From Gammaproteobacteria bacterium (lineage in GTDB: Bacteria > Pseudomonadota > Gammaproteobacteria > Thiotrichales > Thiotrichaceae), in the NCBI GenBank assembly GCA_018822845.1, contig JAHJJD010000069.1:50038-114037 (forward strand): a DNA stretch of 64,000 bases, read 5' to 3'. Below are positions 8,312 to 16,810 of this stretch, in pieces (position 1 is the stretch's first letter; each line of letters opens with the position of its first letter). The notes under the pieces were generated by a model, which did not search any database, had not been told where the DNA came from, and was given only the letters and a program-made list of their open reading frames with translations. A program made the position numbers and the translations under genes.

Positions 8312-9910
8312 GTGTACAGCCTGCTGGAACAACGCCTGCACGATATTGAAACCAACCAGCTTCACCCTTTCCTGCGCAACTCCCGCACCGGTCTGGAAAA
8401 AGAAAGCCTGCGCGTCACCACCGATAGTCATCTGTCACAGCGCGACCACCCCAAGGTTCTCGGTGCTGCCCTTACCCACCCGTGGATCACCACCGACTAC
8501 GCCGAATCCCTGCTGGAACTGATCACGCCGCCACAGGAACGCGCCGTACAAGCACTCGACTTCCTGCTCAACATCGAGACTTTCGTCTACCAGCAGCTTG
8601 AGGATGAACTGCTGTGGACAACCAGCATGCCTTGCGCCCTCAAGGGCGAAGACGACATCCGCATTGCCGAATACGGCAGTTCCAACGCAGGGCGCATGAA
8701 ACACATCTACCGGCAGGGGCTGGCGTGGCGCTACGGCAAAACCATGCAAATCATTGCGGGTATCCATTTCAACTACTCGTTCGACGAAGCCTTCTGGCAA
8801 CCCTGGCAGTCCATGCAGGGTGATAGCGGCAGCCTGCGTGATTTCCGCGATGCCCAATACATGGCGCTGGTGCGCAACCTGCAACGCTACGGCTGGTTAA
8901 TCATCTACCTGTTTGGCACATCCCCGGCCATCTGCAAAAGCTTCCTGGGCGGCAGGCCCGCGCCGGAAGGCATGGCAGAATTCAACCAGCACACCCTGTA
9001 CGAACCCTTCGGCACATCACTGCGCATGGGCAATATCGGCTACACCAACAGCAAGGAAAACAAAAGTGGCGTCAAGGTTTGCTACAATACGCTGGAAACC
9101 TACATCAACAGCCTGCGCCAGGCCATTTCCACTCCCTGCCCCGAATACGCCGAAATAGGCGTAAAAGTGGATGGCGAATACCGCCAGTTGAACAGCAATA
9201 CCCTGCAAATCGAAAATGAATACTACAGCACCGTGCGCCCCAAGCAGATTCTCAAGGGTTTCGAAAAACCCACTGATGCACTGGAACGGCGCGGCATCGC
9301 CTATGTGGAATTACGCTCCATTGACGTCAACGCCTTCCACCCGGCTGGCATGACCAAACGACAACTGTTTTTCCTCGAAGTCTTCATGCACTTCTGCCTG
9401 TTACAGGAAAGCCCGTTGGTAACGGCAGACGAATTCCACGCCATCAACAACAACCAGACACTTACTGCCCACCATGGGCGCGATCCGAATTTGCGCATTA
9501 CCTGTCATGGCACAAGCGTACTGCTACGCGAGCGGGCGAAAGAAGTCTTGCAAGCCATGCGCCCGGTCGCGGAAATGCTCAACGCCGTCCACGACGAAGA
9601 CTGTTACACTGACTGCCTCGATAGCCAGATTCAACTTGCATGGAACCCTGACATCACCCCTTCAGCACGGATGCTGGAAGAAATGCATAGCCACAACGAA
9701 AGTTTTTTCGCCTTCGCCCAGCGCAAGTCACGGGAACACAGGGATTTTTTCCTCAACCGCACCCTGAGTCCCGTACTGGAACAGGAATTCCGACGCATGG
9801 CGCAGGAATCACTCAAGCAGCAGCAATACATGGAAAGCGACACGAGCCAGCGTTTTGATGACTTTTTGGCAGACTACCTGGGAAATACCCTGGAAATAGC
9901 GAAAAATTAA
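8312..9910 (+). CDS. gshA: glutamate-cysteine ligase GshA
   Basis: A 532-residue enzyme catalysing the ATP-dependent first step of glutathione synthesis in the cytoplasm. It is the E. coli-type ligase: N-terminal RTGLEKESLRVTTDSHLSQRDHP, AGIHFNYSFDEAFW, ICKSFLGGRPAPEG and RGIAYVELRSIDVNAFHPAG are family hallmarks, and the length is close to the usual 515-530. The GTG start is supported by AGGAG six nt upstream. The gene stands alone, divergent from nhaD. gshB is not in the window. Confidence 0.96.
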   Translation: MYSLLEQRLHDIETNQLHPFLRNSRTGLEKESLRVTTDSHLSQRDHPKVLGAALTHPWITTDYAESLLELITPPQERAVQALDFLLNIETFVYQQLEDELLWTTSMPCALKGEDDIRIAEYGSSNAGRMKHIYRQGLAWRYGKTMQIIAGIHFNYSFDEAFWQPWQSMQGDSGSLRDFRDAQYMALVRNLQRYGWLIIYLFGTSPAICKSFLGGRPAPEGMAEFNQHTLYEPFGTSLRMGNIGYTNSKENKSGVKVCYNTLETYINSLRQAISTPCPEYAEIGVKVDGEYRQLNSNTLQIENEYYSTVRPKQILKGFEKPTDALERRGIAYVELRSIDVNAFHPAGMTKRQLFFLEVFMHFCLLQESPLVTADEFHAINNNQTLTAHHGRDPNLRITCHGTSVLLRERAKEVLQAMRPVAEMLNAVHDEDCYTDCLDSQIQLAWNPDITPSARMLEEMHSHNESFFAFAQRKSREHRDFFLNRTLSPVLEQEFRRMAQESLKQQQYMESDTSQRFDDFLADYLGNTLEIAKN

Positions 9911-10149
9911 CATGATGATCATCCGATTTTTGTTACCAGCGACAAAAAACTCGGGTACACTCCAAATTACTTGCCTGATACTTGAGAGTTTCGTGCGTCC
10001 TGCTTCCCGCTGCCACGTTTCAACTTGCAGGTTTCATTGTGCATAACTTATCTGGCCACCGTGGCCGGTCGTTATCAGGTAATTCGTGTGACTGGTTACC
10101 TCCTAACGTAAATTCCCGAACAGCACATGATTTTATGAGATGACAAACA

Positions 10150-10551
10150 GTGAATATTTACGTTGGCAACCTGCCCTATAAAATTACCGAAAATGAACTG
10201 CGTGAGCTGTTCGGCGCTTATGGCGACGTATCAAGCGTCAGCATGATCAAAGACAAAATGACGGGGCAATCCAAGGGCTTCGGCTTTGTTGACATGCCCA
10301 ACTCTGATGAAGCAACAGCTGCAATCAATGGCCTGAACGAACAGGCTGTCCAGGGTCGTAACATCAAAGTTAACGAAGCCAAGCCACGTGAAGATCGTCC
10401 ACGCACTGGTGGCGGCGGTGATCGTGGTGGCCGTGGCGGTTTCGGCGGCGGTGATCGCGGTGGTAGCCGTGGCGGTTTCGGCGGCGGTGATCGCGGTGGT
10501 AGCCGTGGTGGCGACCGTGATGGTGGCGGTTTCCGCAGACGCGAATTCTGA
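10150..10551 (+). CDS. RNA-binding protein, RRM domain plus Gly/Arg-rich tail
   Basis: A 133-residue RNA-binding protein. The RRM covers about residues 1-80, with RNP2 IYVGNLPY (3-10) and RNP1 KGFGFVDM (42-49). The tail is almost wholly Gly, Arg, Asp, Phe and Ser, an RGG-like arrangement that binds RNA weakly and favours condensation. Such one-RRM proteins are often cold-induced. The GTG start overlaps no other gene. The 239-bp leader region (9911-10149) holds a GGCCA-CCG-TGGCC hairpin near 10053 but no gene, so post-transcriptional control is possible. The gene is monocistronic, with a terminator 7 bp downstream. Confidence 0.9.
   Translation: MNIYVGNLPYKITENELRELFGAYGDVSSVSMIKDKMTGQSKGFGFVDMPNSDEATAAINGLNEQAVQGRNIKVNEAKPREDRPRTGGGGDRGGRGGFGGGDRGGSRGGFGGGDRGGSRGGDRDGGGFRRREF
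10435..10506 (+). repeat. two identical 36-bp repeats in the RRM protein tail
   Basis: Bases 10435-10470 and 10471-10506 are identical, encoding GGFGGGDRGGSR twice. Identity at third codon positions points to a recent duplication or homogenisation rather than only selection on the protein. Copy number may vary between strains. Confidence 0.85.
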
Positions 10552-10557
10552 TACCTC

Positions 10558-10588
10558 AAACGAGTGACGGGCCAACCGTCACTCGTTT
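10558..10588. terminator. bidirectional terminator between the RRM gene and yggU
   Basis: AAACGAGTGACGG pairs with CCGTCACTCGTTT across GCCAA and is followed by T on the plus strand, with A before the stem serving the minus strand. The yggU stop codon (10579-10581) lies inside the right arm, so both genes share it. Confidence 0.9.
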
Positions 10589-10869
10589 TTCCCGATTCCT
10601 GCTGGCAAGTATGGCGGGGCGTTTATACAAACATGTTTGTTCCGCCCGGTTTCGCCGCTTTTTATCTGTATTTCAGACTTTGCCACACCAAAGGCTTTCG
10701 CCAGAAACTTCAGCAGGTGTTGGTTTGCCTTGCCATCTACCGGTGGTGCCGTAATCCTGACGCGAATACGGTCTTCCTGTACTTCTGCCCACTCATCCCG
10801 ACTGGCCTTGGGCTGCACCCGTATGAACAGGTGCAGGGTCTTGCCTTCCCAGCGGTAAAATTCCGCCAT
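10579..10869 (-). CDS. yggU: DUF167/YggU-family protein
   Basis: A 96-residue protein of the conserved YggU family. Hallmarks are RVQPKASRDEW, VRITAPPVDGKANQHLLKFLAKAFGV and IKSGETGRNK, the last resembling a nucleic-acid-binding loop. Its function is not established. It starts 3 bp after yggT, with its AAGGA overlapping the yggT stop, so translation is coupled. The order proC-yggT-yggU is conserved in many gammaproteobacteria. Confidence 0.92.
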   Translation of the reverse strand: MAEFYRWEGKTLHLFIRVQPKASRDEWAEVQEDRIRVRITAPPVDGKANQHLLKFLAKAFGVAKSEIQIKSGETGRNKHVCINAPPYLPAGIGKNE

Positions 10870-10872
10870 TCC

Positions 10873-11421
10873 TTACAGGCCGAATGAACGCAGTACAATC
10901 AACACTATGTACAATAGCAGGATCGCAACCATCGGTGATAAATCCACCATGCCTATGGTTGGCACGACATTGCGGATCGGACGCAGGAGCGGATCAGTGA
11001 GGCTGTGCAGGATGTCGGCCAGCGGATTACCGTAACTGTTGCCCACCCAGCTCAGTACAGCCTGAATGATCAGGGCGAATATATAGATATGGATCACGGT
11101 ACGTAGCAGTTCGATTACGGAAAACACCGCAACCGTCACCAAATCGACACCGCTACCCTGCATACTGACCAGCAGAAATACCTTGATGACCATCAACCCC
11201 AACGCCAGTACAACTGCGGCTGTGTCCAGCTTGCCAATCGCCGGAATGAAACGGCGCATCGGCACCAACACCGGATTGGTGATCTTGACCAGAAACTGTG
11301 ACAGCGGGTTGTAGAAATTCGCCCGCGACGAGGCCAGCAAAAACCGGATCAGCACTGCGCCGATATAGAGTGAGAACAATGTATCGACCAGAAAAATGCC
11401 GACGTTTTGTAATGCGTCCAT
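10873..11421 (-). CDS. yggT: YggT-family membrane protein
   Basis: A 182-residue inner-membrane protein with two tandem YGGT units, each a pair of hydrophobic helices plus the motif NP(L)xxF/I...TxPxLxPxRR. These are seen in FYNPLSQFLVKITNPVLVPM and NPLADILHSLTDPLLRPI. Family members are linked genetically to osmotic shock tolerance and, in other lineages, to cell-division or photosystem assembly; the molecular role is unknown. The ATG at 11421 is chosen because the longer open frame runs into proC. It is 22 bp behind proC in the same operon. Confidence 0.9.
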   Translation of the reverse strand: MDALQNVGIFLVDTLFSLYIGAVLIRFLLASSRANFYNPLSQFLVKITNPVLVPMRRFIPAIGKLDTAAVVLALGLMVIKVFLLVSMQGSGVDLVTVAVFSVIELLRTVIHIYIFALIIQAVLSWVGNSYGNPLADILHSLTDPLLRPIRNVVPTIGMVDLSPMVAILLLYIVLIVLRSFGL

Positions 11422-11443
11422 GAAATTCCCTTGTTTGGTGGGT

Positions 11444-12286
11444 TTAGCTGTTGGCGGCTGCCAGTTCACGTGAGCGGCTTTCCGCCGCCTGCAATGCCTT
11501 GTCGAACAGTTCAGACAAACCGCCATCATTCAGCACCTGAAGCGCGGCGGCGGTAGTCCCACCCCTGGATGTAACCTTGCGGCGCAATTCGGCGGGCTGG
11601 TCATCGCTTTCCAGCGCCAGCCTGGCCGCACCCAAAGCAGTTTGCACGATCAGCAGGTGGGCATCCTCGGAGCGGATACCGAGCTTTTCCGCCGCTGCCT
11701 GCATTGCCTCCATCACCAGGAAGAAATAGGCAGGGCCGCTGCCGGAAATGGCGGTAACAGCATCCAGCTTGCCCTCGTCCTTAAACCAGAGGGTAATGCC
11801 AACGGCGCGCAAGATGCTTTCCGCCAGACTGCGCTGCTCCTCACTGACTTGCGCGTTAGCATACAAACCGGTCGCGCCTGCCTGTACCAGTGCGGGTGTA
11901 TTCGGCATGCAACGCACGATAGGCAGGTTACCACCCAGCCAACGGTTAAGGGCTTCCTCTCGGATACCGGCAGCGATGGAAACAAACAGCGGGCGGTTGC
12001 GCTGGGCAAGGTCTCGCAGGCTTGTAGCGACTTCGCTCATCACTTGCGGCTTGACCGCCAGCACGACGACATCAGCGTCCCGCATGGCTTCAAGGTTATC
12101 GGTGGTGGCAAGCACATTCGGCCAGTGCTGACGGATTGCGTCGAGCTGGTGTTGATCCGGGTCTGCAACCCGCAGGCTGACATCGGCCTTGTCCTGTAAC
12201 AGGCCAGCAATCAGGCTGCGCGCCATGTTGCCCGCACCGATGAAAGTGATTGTGGTTGTTTTTTGTGTAAGTTGGGGTGTGTTCAT
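11444..12286 (-). CDS. proC: pyrroline-5-carboxylate reductase ProC
   Basis: A 280-residue NAD(P)H-dependent enzyme that completes proline synthesis. A Rossmann fold opens at about residues 12-22 (ITFIGAGNMARSL), followed by VVLAVKPQVM, RCMPNTPALVQAGATGLYAN and the substrate-binding C-terminal AISGSGPAYFFLVMEAM and SRGGTTAAALQVL. The start ATG at 12286 gives the normal length; longer readings overlap the divergent DUF3301 gene. The usual upstream partner yggS is absent here, replaced by the divergent gene 73 bp away. Confidence 0.95.
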   Translation of the reverse strand: MNTPQLTQKTTTITFIGAGNMARSLIAGLLQDKADVSLRVADPDQHQLDAIRQHWPNVLATTDNLEAMRDADVVVLAVKPQVMSEVATSLRDLAQRNRPLFVSIAAGIREEALNRWLGGNLPIVRCMPNTPALVQAGATGLYANAQVSEEQRSLAESILRAVGITLWFKDEGKLDAVTAISGSGPAYFFLVMEAMQAAAEKLGIRSEDAHLLIVQTALGAARLALESDDQPAELRRKVTSRGGTTAAALQVLNDGGLSELFDKALQAAESRSRELAAANS

Positions 12287-12359
12287 AGTCAGCTTTACTT
12301 TGTATCTGGTAATCGGTTTCCGTAATAATAGGTGCATTCTACTATTTTCAAGGGCAAGA

Positions 12360-12683
12360 ATGGAAAATCTGCTGTTACTCGGGATTATCGGGCTGGGCGT
12401 ATGGTTCTGGCTGGACTCGATGAATGCGCGCGAACGGGCCGTGGCGGCAGCCATACGCGCCTGCCGTGAAATCAATGTGCAATTCCTCGACCAGACCGTT
12501 GTACTGGAAAGCCTCAAACCCGCACGTAGCAATCAAGGGCATCTGGTCTGGCGGCGAATTTACGCTTTCGAGTACAGCATCCAGGGGGTGGAACGGCGGC
12601 ATGGCAGGGCAATCCTGCGCGGGCGCGTACTGGAGCAGGTACAACTGGATACGGACGAAGGCACAACCATCGAGCAGTACTGA
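12360..12683 (+). CDS. DUF3301-family small membrane-anchored protein
   Basis: A 107-residue protein. One N-terminal helix (LLLLGIIGLGVWFWLDSM) anchors a cytoplasmic domain with the family pattern ARE.A..AAI.ACRE..VQFLDQTVVLESLKPARS and LVWRRIYAFEYS. This matches the gammaproteobacterial DUF3301 family, which has no assigned function. It is divergent from proC and convergent with the next small gene, 4 bp away. Confidence 0.82.
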   Translation: MENLLLLGIIGLGVWFWLDSMNARERAVAAAIRACREINVQFLDQTVVLESLKPARSNQGHLVWRRIYAFEYSIQGVERRHGRAILRGRVLEQVQLDTDEGTTIEQY

Positions 12684-12687
12684 CCTG

Positions 12688-12915
12688 TCAGAAAAATATC
12701 TGCCACAAAAGCTTCATGAAGGATTGCTCCGTCATGTAAGCATACCCGTAGAGGATGACTGTCGCAGCAATCAGCAGGTAAAACGCCCACAGCATGATGC
12801 GCCCCAAAATCGCGGCAGCAATCCAGCCAACCACCAGAACGACCGCAGCATACATCATGTTTTGCGTCACAACCCAGACAAGAATTGCCGCCAGAATAAC
12901 CAGTGCCTGTAACAT
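12688..12915 (-). CDS. small membrane protein of unknown function
   Basis: A 75-residue, very hydrophobic protein with two predicted membrane helices (about residues 2-38) and a third (about 42-62). No family is recognised. Its ATG overlaps the trhP stop by one base (TAATG), so it is translated by coupling to trhP and is probably a real gene. A role with the tRNA-modifying enzyme is suggested by position only. Confidence 0.6.
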   Translation of the reverse strand: MLQALVILAAILVWVVTQNMMYAAVVLVVGWIAAAILGRIMLWAFYLLIAATVILYGYAYMTEQSFMKLLWQIFF

Positions 12916-14282
12916 TACAAAAATCTGCTGATCAGGATCATGTCGCTATCCACCCCTTGCGGCAGCGGAATGCGCACCTTGTGGCCACTACCAGGCGCTA
13001 CCTGAATAGCCTCACCTTGCAGGGATTGCAGAGAGTCTAGTACGAGTTCGCGGTTATTGCCGTCGGGCAGGATGAGTTCCAGCCGGTCGCCAACGCCGAA
13101 ACGGTTTTTCACATCCAGCTCAACCCAGCCACCCTCCCGATCTACCCGCATGGCTTCGGCGACAAACTGCTGCTGATGCCCCATGGAAGCGCCCTGAATG
13201 TAGTTCTGGTATTCGTGGGTATGATGACGCTCGTAGAAGCCGTCGGTATAACCCCGATTGGCGAGGTTTTCCAGCACACCCAGCAATTGCGGATTGAAAG
13301 CCTTTCCTGCCAATGCGTCATCAATGGCCCATTTATAGGTCTGCGCAGTGCGGGCGACGTAATAGTGTGACTTGGTGCGGCCTTCGATCTTGAGGCAGTC
13401 CACACCAATTTCCGTCAGACGCTGCACATGCTCAATGGCGCGCAAGTCTTTGGAATTCATGATGTAAGTGCCGTGTTCATCCTCGAACACAGGCATCAGC
13501 TCACCGGGGCGGTTGGTTTCTTCGAGGAAATACACCTTGTCGGCCAACGGGTGGCGTTGTTGCCCTCCCATTCCCAAACCCTCCTCCGCAAGGGCTGAAG
13601 GGCGCAAGGCATCCATTGGCAGGATGGCTTCCTTCGGTACAAATTTTCCTTCCGCCGCTTCCACTGCTTCCGTCGTCTTGTATTCCCAGCGGCAGGCGTT
13701 GGTGCAAGTCCCCTGATTGGGATCACGATGGTTGAAATAGCCGGACAGCAGGCAGCGCCCGGAATAGGCAATGCACAACGCACCGTGGACGAATACTTCC
13801 AGCTCCATGTCCGGGCATTGCTGGCGAATTTCAGCGACCTCATCCAGCGACAGCTCGCGGGAAAGAATCACACGGGTCAGGCCAAGGCTTTGCCAGAATT
13901 TCACCGTCGCATAGTTGACCGTATTGGCCTGCACGGAAAGGTGCACCGGCATTTCCGGCCAGCGTTCGCGCACCAGCATGATCAAGCCGGGGTCAGCCAT
14001 GATCAGCGCATCCGGGTTCATGGCAATGACCGGCTCCAGATCAGCGAGGAAGGTCTTGATCTTGCTGTTGTGCGGGGAAATGTTGACTGCAACGAAAAAC
14101 TGCTTGCCCAGCGCATGTGCCTCGGCAATACCCAGCGCAAGATTATCGTTCTTGAACTCATTGTTGCGCACCCGTAGCGAATAGCGTGGCTGGCCCGCGT
14201 AAACCGCATCCGCCCCGTAGGCGAACGCATGACGCATGGATTTGAGGGTTCCTGCGGGGGCGAGGAGTTCAGGGCGTTTCAT
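12915..14282 (-). CDS. trhP: tRNA uridine-34 hydroxylation protein TrhP (YegQ, U32 family)
   Basis: A 455-residue protein nearly colinear with E. coli YegQ/TrhP, needed for prephenate-dependent formation of 5-hydroxyuridine at the wobble position of tRNAs. The motif RPELLAPAGTLKSMRHAFAY opens it. Cysteines 170, 177, 193 and 197 in a HGALC...GRC...GTCTNAC pattern probably hold an iron-sulfur cluster. NSKDLRAIEHV and LKIEGRTKSHYYVARTAQ are also conserved. Relative to E. coli, the stretch after GTCTNACRWEY is variable. The older name, collagenase-like U32 peptidase, is probably misleading. Confidence 0.93.
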   Translation of the reverse strand: MKRPELLAPAGTLKSMRHAFAYGADAVYAGQPRYSLRVRNNEFKNDNLALGIAEAHALGKQFFVAVNISPHNSKIKTFLADLEPVIAMNPDALIMADPGLIMLVRERWPEMPVHLSVQANTVNYATVKFWQSLGLTRVILSRELSLDEVAEIRQQCPDMELEVFVHGALCIAYSGRCLLSGYFNHRDPNQGTCTNACRWEYKTTEAVEAAEGKFVPKEAILPMDALRPSALAEEGLGMGGQQRHPLADKVYFLEETNRPGELMPVFEDEHGTYIMNSKDLRAIEHVQRLTEIGVDCLKIEGRTKSHYYVARTAQTYKWAIDDALAGKAFNPQLLGVLENLANRGYTDGFYERHHTHEYQNYIQGASMGHQQQFVAEAMRVDREGGWVELDVKNRFGVGDRLELILPDGNNRELVLDSLQSLQGEAIQVAPGSGHKVRIPLPQGVDSDMILISRFL

Positions 14283-14442
14283 CTGGAATTCCGGTTCGTT
14301 ACATGTAAGGCTGCGATTATATTCACAACGGTTACAGCAAGCGAATTTACCCTGTTTTAATGATTTGCCCCCGCCTGATAATGTGACATGCTTATTACAA
14401 TAAGCTTCATCGAACCATCATCATCAACAAAAGGGATTCACC

Positions 14443-14901
14443 ATGAAACTGTTATTAACCATCGGCCTTGCATCCCTGCTCACCGCATGCGCCAATACCG
14501 TTACCACCACCCAGGTTGACGTGCAGTCCGTCACATTTGTCTCCACCAGCGGCACTGTTGCACCACCTTACTGGCGTGGCGTTTCCCTGATCGTGGGGAA
14601 AGACCTGACAACCAAACAGGTCACAACCGGTTCCTACGGCTCCACCACGCTGGACACCAAAAGTGGCACGATTACCCAGGCACAATTCGACGAGTTGGTA
14701 AAAGCACTGAGTGACGCTGACTTTACCCACGTCAAATCTACGGCGCTTACCCCTCCTCCTGTCGGCGGTGGCATCAGCTCTTTGACGGTACAAACGGACA
14801 AGGGAAAATACGAGTTCTTCGGGCCAAGCACGTATACATTCCCACCCGCCATCGGCAGTGTGTTTGAAATGCGTGGGCAATACATGCCGCAAGGCAAGTA
14901 A
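14443..14901 (+). CDS. putative lipoprotein of unknown function
   Basis: A 152-residue product with a lipoprotein signal peptide: MKLLLTIGLASLLTAC, where Cys16 is the lipidation site. Ala at +2 and no Asp predicts transfer to the outer membrane. The mature part contains a Thr/Val-rich start and a compact domain ending KYEFFGPSTYTFPPAIGSV. No family is recognised. AAAGGGA lies about 9 nt before the ATG. It is convergent with the DUF924 gene 8 bp later. Confidence 0.72.
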   Translation: MKLLLTIGLASLLTACANTVTTTQVDVQSVTFVSTSGTVAPPYWRGVSLIVGKDLTTKQVTTGSYGSTTLDTKSGTITQAQFDELVKALSDADFTHVKSTALTPPPVGGGISSLTVQTDKGKYEFFGPSTYTFPPAIGSVFEMRGQYMPQGK

Positions 14902-14909
14902 ACCGTGCG

Positions 14910-15455
14910 CTAACCTGTAAACGCTTGTTTCGAGTTCAGGTAAGCGCTTTCTTCCAGCGTACTTTCCCGCCCCAGAATGGCGTTGCGGTGCGGGAAACGC
15001 CCGAAGCGGCGGATGAGTTCGCGGTGATGACGGGCAAAGCGTGCGTTGCCATCCAGCCCGGCAGCCTCGAACAGGCGCACGGATTCATCCTGATCTGCCA
15101 TGTTTTCGCTGTGCATCAACGGCATGTAGAGGAAAGCCTTGCGTTCCGGCGGCAGTTGCTGATCCAACCTGTTGGCGACCGCATGTTTGGCGGTGGCTAC
15201 GGCCTGCTGTTCAGTGCTGAAGCTTTGCACTTCGCCACGAAACATGTTCAGCGGAAACTGGTCGAGCACGATACACAGCGCCAAACAACCCTCGGCAGTT
15301 TCCTGCCAGTGATCGCACTCGCCCTGCGCAGCCTGTAACCAAAGCCCTGCGTAACGGGAACGGATGTCCGTATCAATTTCCGGAGTGGAACTGAACCAGT
15401 GCTCAGACATCGGCGGGGAAAACCAGTAATGGAGAATGTCGGCGGGTGTCGTCAT
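14910..15455 (-). CDS. DUF924-family protein
   Basis: A 181-residue all-helical protein of the DUF924 family, distantly TPR-like. Family features are DILHYWFSPP at the start, CLALCIVLDQFPLNMFRG, FLYMPLMHSENMADQDESVRLF and RFGRFPHRNAILGRESTLEE. The function is unknown. It follows a small membrane-protein gene by 12 bp and is probably cotranscribed with it. Confidence 0.9.
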   Translation of the reverse strand: MTTPADILHYWFSPPMSEHWFSSTPEIDTDIRSRYAGLWLQAAQGECDHWQETAEGCLALCIVLDQFPLNMFRGEVQSFSTEQQAVATAKHAVANRLDQQLPPERKAFLYMPLMHSENMADQDESVRLFEAAGLDGNARFARHHRELIRRFGRFPHRNAILGRESTLEESAYLNSKQAFTG

Positions 15456-15467
15456 CGGCTAACCTCA

Positions 15468-15830
15468 TCACAACAGCTTCAATGCCAGCCATATTCCCAT
15501 GAACAGGGCCGCCAGCAGAAATGCTGTCAATTGCAGCCGGGCAAGCTGCCCAACCGACAAGCCCATGCCATCCTGGAAATGGTAAATGCTTTCGACCGTT
15601 GGCAGGTGCTCCGCCAAAGAAGCAAGCACCCGCCCCAGCAAGATCGCACACAGCACCGACAGCAGGAATGCGATGATGGCGGCAATGACGAAAAAGCGCT
15701 GCAATCCCCAAACCTTGCCGATTTCCAGCACTGTCAGGCAGCCTCCGCCCAGCACGGTATTCAGGCCGATCAGCCATTTGCTCCAGTCTTTCAGGGCATT
15801 GATGGCATCGAGTTGTGCTGATTTTTCCAT
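15468..15830 (-). CDS. small membrane protein of unknown function
   Basis: A 120-residue protein with an amphipathic N-terminus and three hydrophobic segments, at about residues 20-40, 45-68 and 98-120. No conserved family is recognised. It lies 12 bp before the DUF924 gene on the same strand. The 199 bp upstream of it (15831-16029) shows no supportable gene, although a short GTG-initiated frame runs through it. Confidence 0.6.
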   Translation of the reverse strand: MEKSAQLDAINALKDWSKWLIGLNTVLGGGCLTVLEIGKVWGLQRFFVIAAIIAFLLSVLCAILLGRVLASLAEHLPTVESIYHFQDGMGLSVGQLARLQLTAFLLAALFMGIWLALKLL

Positions 15831-16029
15831 AGTATTTCCCTCGGGTTTCCTTCCTTTGAGGGTAGTACATTGGAAAGAAATTGATTTACCGGGGCGGTGC
15901 AGGAGTTGGAGGTGAATGTTCTGTTATGCAGGAATGTCCGGTTGTTGGCTATGACATCGACACAGGGACACCGATTCGTAGTTGTGGTGGCAACGCCGAC
16001 GGTGGCAGCGGTGAGGGTAAATTCTAAAC

Positions 16030-16455
16030 TCACGTCTTCCGAAGGAAAGCAGCGGGGCTAATAATGTCGATTCCTTTGTACGGATGCATGACAATCAAAT
16101 GTGCGACATCACTGGAAACGATGATGTCTGCTTTGGCGGAAAGAGCAAGGGAAAGGAACTTGTTGTCTTTCGGGTCAGAGCAATCAGTTGATATTTCCAT
16201 GATCTCGACGATATGGGTGTGGATAAAATACTGGAAAAAGAATTCTTCCCGCGTCTGCCCGTGCTTTTTGAAATAGCGGTCAAACTTGTCCCGCGACAGG
16301 ACTGTCTGGAGTTCTTCAAGGGTTTCTGCTGAAACGAAGATTTCACATTCGCGGACAGCTTTTGCCAGAGCCAAAGCAGGGACGGAATGCGGATTGATCA
16401 TCACCCCGATAAGTGTGCTGGTGTCGAAAACAACCCGTTTTTTAGCGGAGTTCAT
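16030..16455 (-). CDS. PIN-domain toxin of a type II toxin-antitoxin pair
   Basis: A 141-residue PIN-fold ribonuclease of the COG1569-type family. Expected metal-binding acids are D11 (VVFDTSTLIG), a Glu in SAETLEEL, the Asp of CSDPKDNKFLSLALS and the Asp of IVSSDVAHL. Such toxins cleave RNA when freed from the antitoxin. It overlaps the upstream antitoxin gene by 14 bp, the usual arrangement for coupled translation. All expected catalytic residues seem present, so the toxin is probably intact. Confidence 0.88.
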   Translation of the reverse strand: MNSAKKRVVFDTSTLIGVMINPHSVPALALAKAVRECEIFVSAETLEELQTVLSRDKFDRYFKKHGQTREEFFFQYFIHTHIVEIMEISTDCSDPKDNKFLSLALSAKADIIVSSDVAHLIVMHPYKGIDIISPAAFLRKT

Positions 16456-16732
16456 GCACTAGCTTGTTGATTTCTTCAATAGAAAGGGTTTCTTCTTCCG
16501 GGGAAACCTCCTGTTTGCGGGCTTCCAGCCATTTCAGCAATCCATTTTCCGCCTTGCCTTGCTGGCTGGCGTAATAAAGCCGCAACGCTTCCTGCGCGAT
16601 TTTGAGCGGCAACAGCATCATGGTGGGTTCACCATATTGGGTAATGGTGACAGGCTCACCGGATTTGACGATATTGGAAATCCGACCAAAACGGTTTTTG
16701 ATTTCCGCAGCGGGTAACACTTGCATGTCCAT
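16442..16732 (-). CDS. Phd/YefM-type antitoxin
   Basis: A 96-residue antitoxin. The N-terminal DNA-binding Phd/YefM fold is seen in VLPAAEIKNRFGRISNIVKSG and EPVTITQYGEPTMMLLP. The acidic, helical C-terminus (PEEETLSIEEINKLVHEL) is where such proteins wrap and inhibit the toxin. It is the first gene of the pair. A perfect palindrome 10 bp upstream of its ATG is the likely autoregulatory operator. Confidence 0.88.
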   Translation of the reverse strand: MDMQVLPAAEIKNRFGRISNIVKSGEPVTITQYGEPTMMLLPLKIAQEALRLYYASQQGKAENGLLKWLEARKQEVSPEEETLSIEEINKLVHELR

Positions 16733-16741
16733 TTTCTCGAA

Positions 16742-16787
16742 AAGTTAGCTAACTTAACCAGTATAGCCAAATTAGCCCACAAAGCAA
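16742..16787 (-). promoter_or_regulatory. promoter and palindromic operator of the toxin-antitoxin pair
   Basis: On the minus strand a -35 TTGCTT (16782-16787) and -10 TATACT (16760-16765) are 16 bp apart. The 14-bp perfect palindrome AAGTTAGCTAACTT (16742-16755) covers the expected transcription start and precedes the antitoxin ATG by 9 bp. This fits repression by the antitoxin or its complex with the toxin. Confidence 0.65.
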
Positions 16788-16810
16788 AAAGCCACCCAAT
16801 TGGACGGCCT

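Noticed and set aside
10435..10506. CRISPR-like repeats
   Set aside because: The two 36-bp units are directly adjacent with no spacers and lie in frame in the RRM protein tail.
15791..16033. 80-residue GTG-initiated frame between the PIN toxin and the small membrane protein
   Set aside because: It has no ribosome-binding site, overlaps the start of the downstream gene and shows no recognisable domain. The region is left as intergenic.
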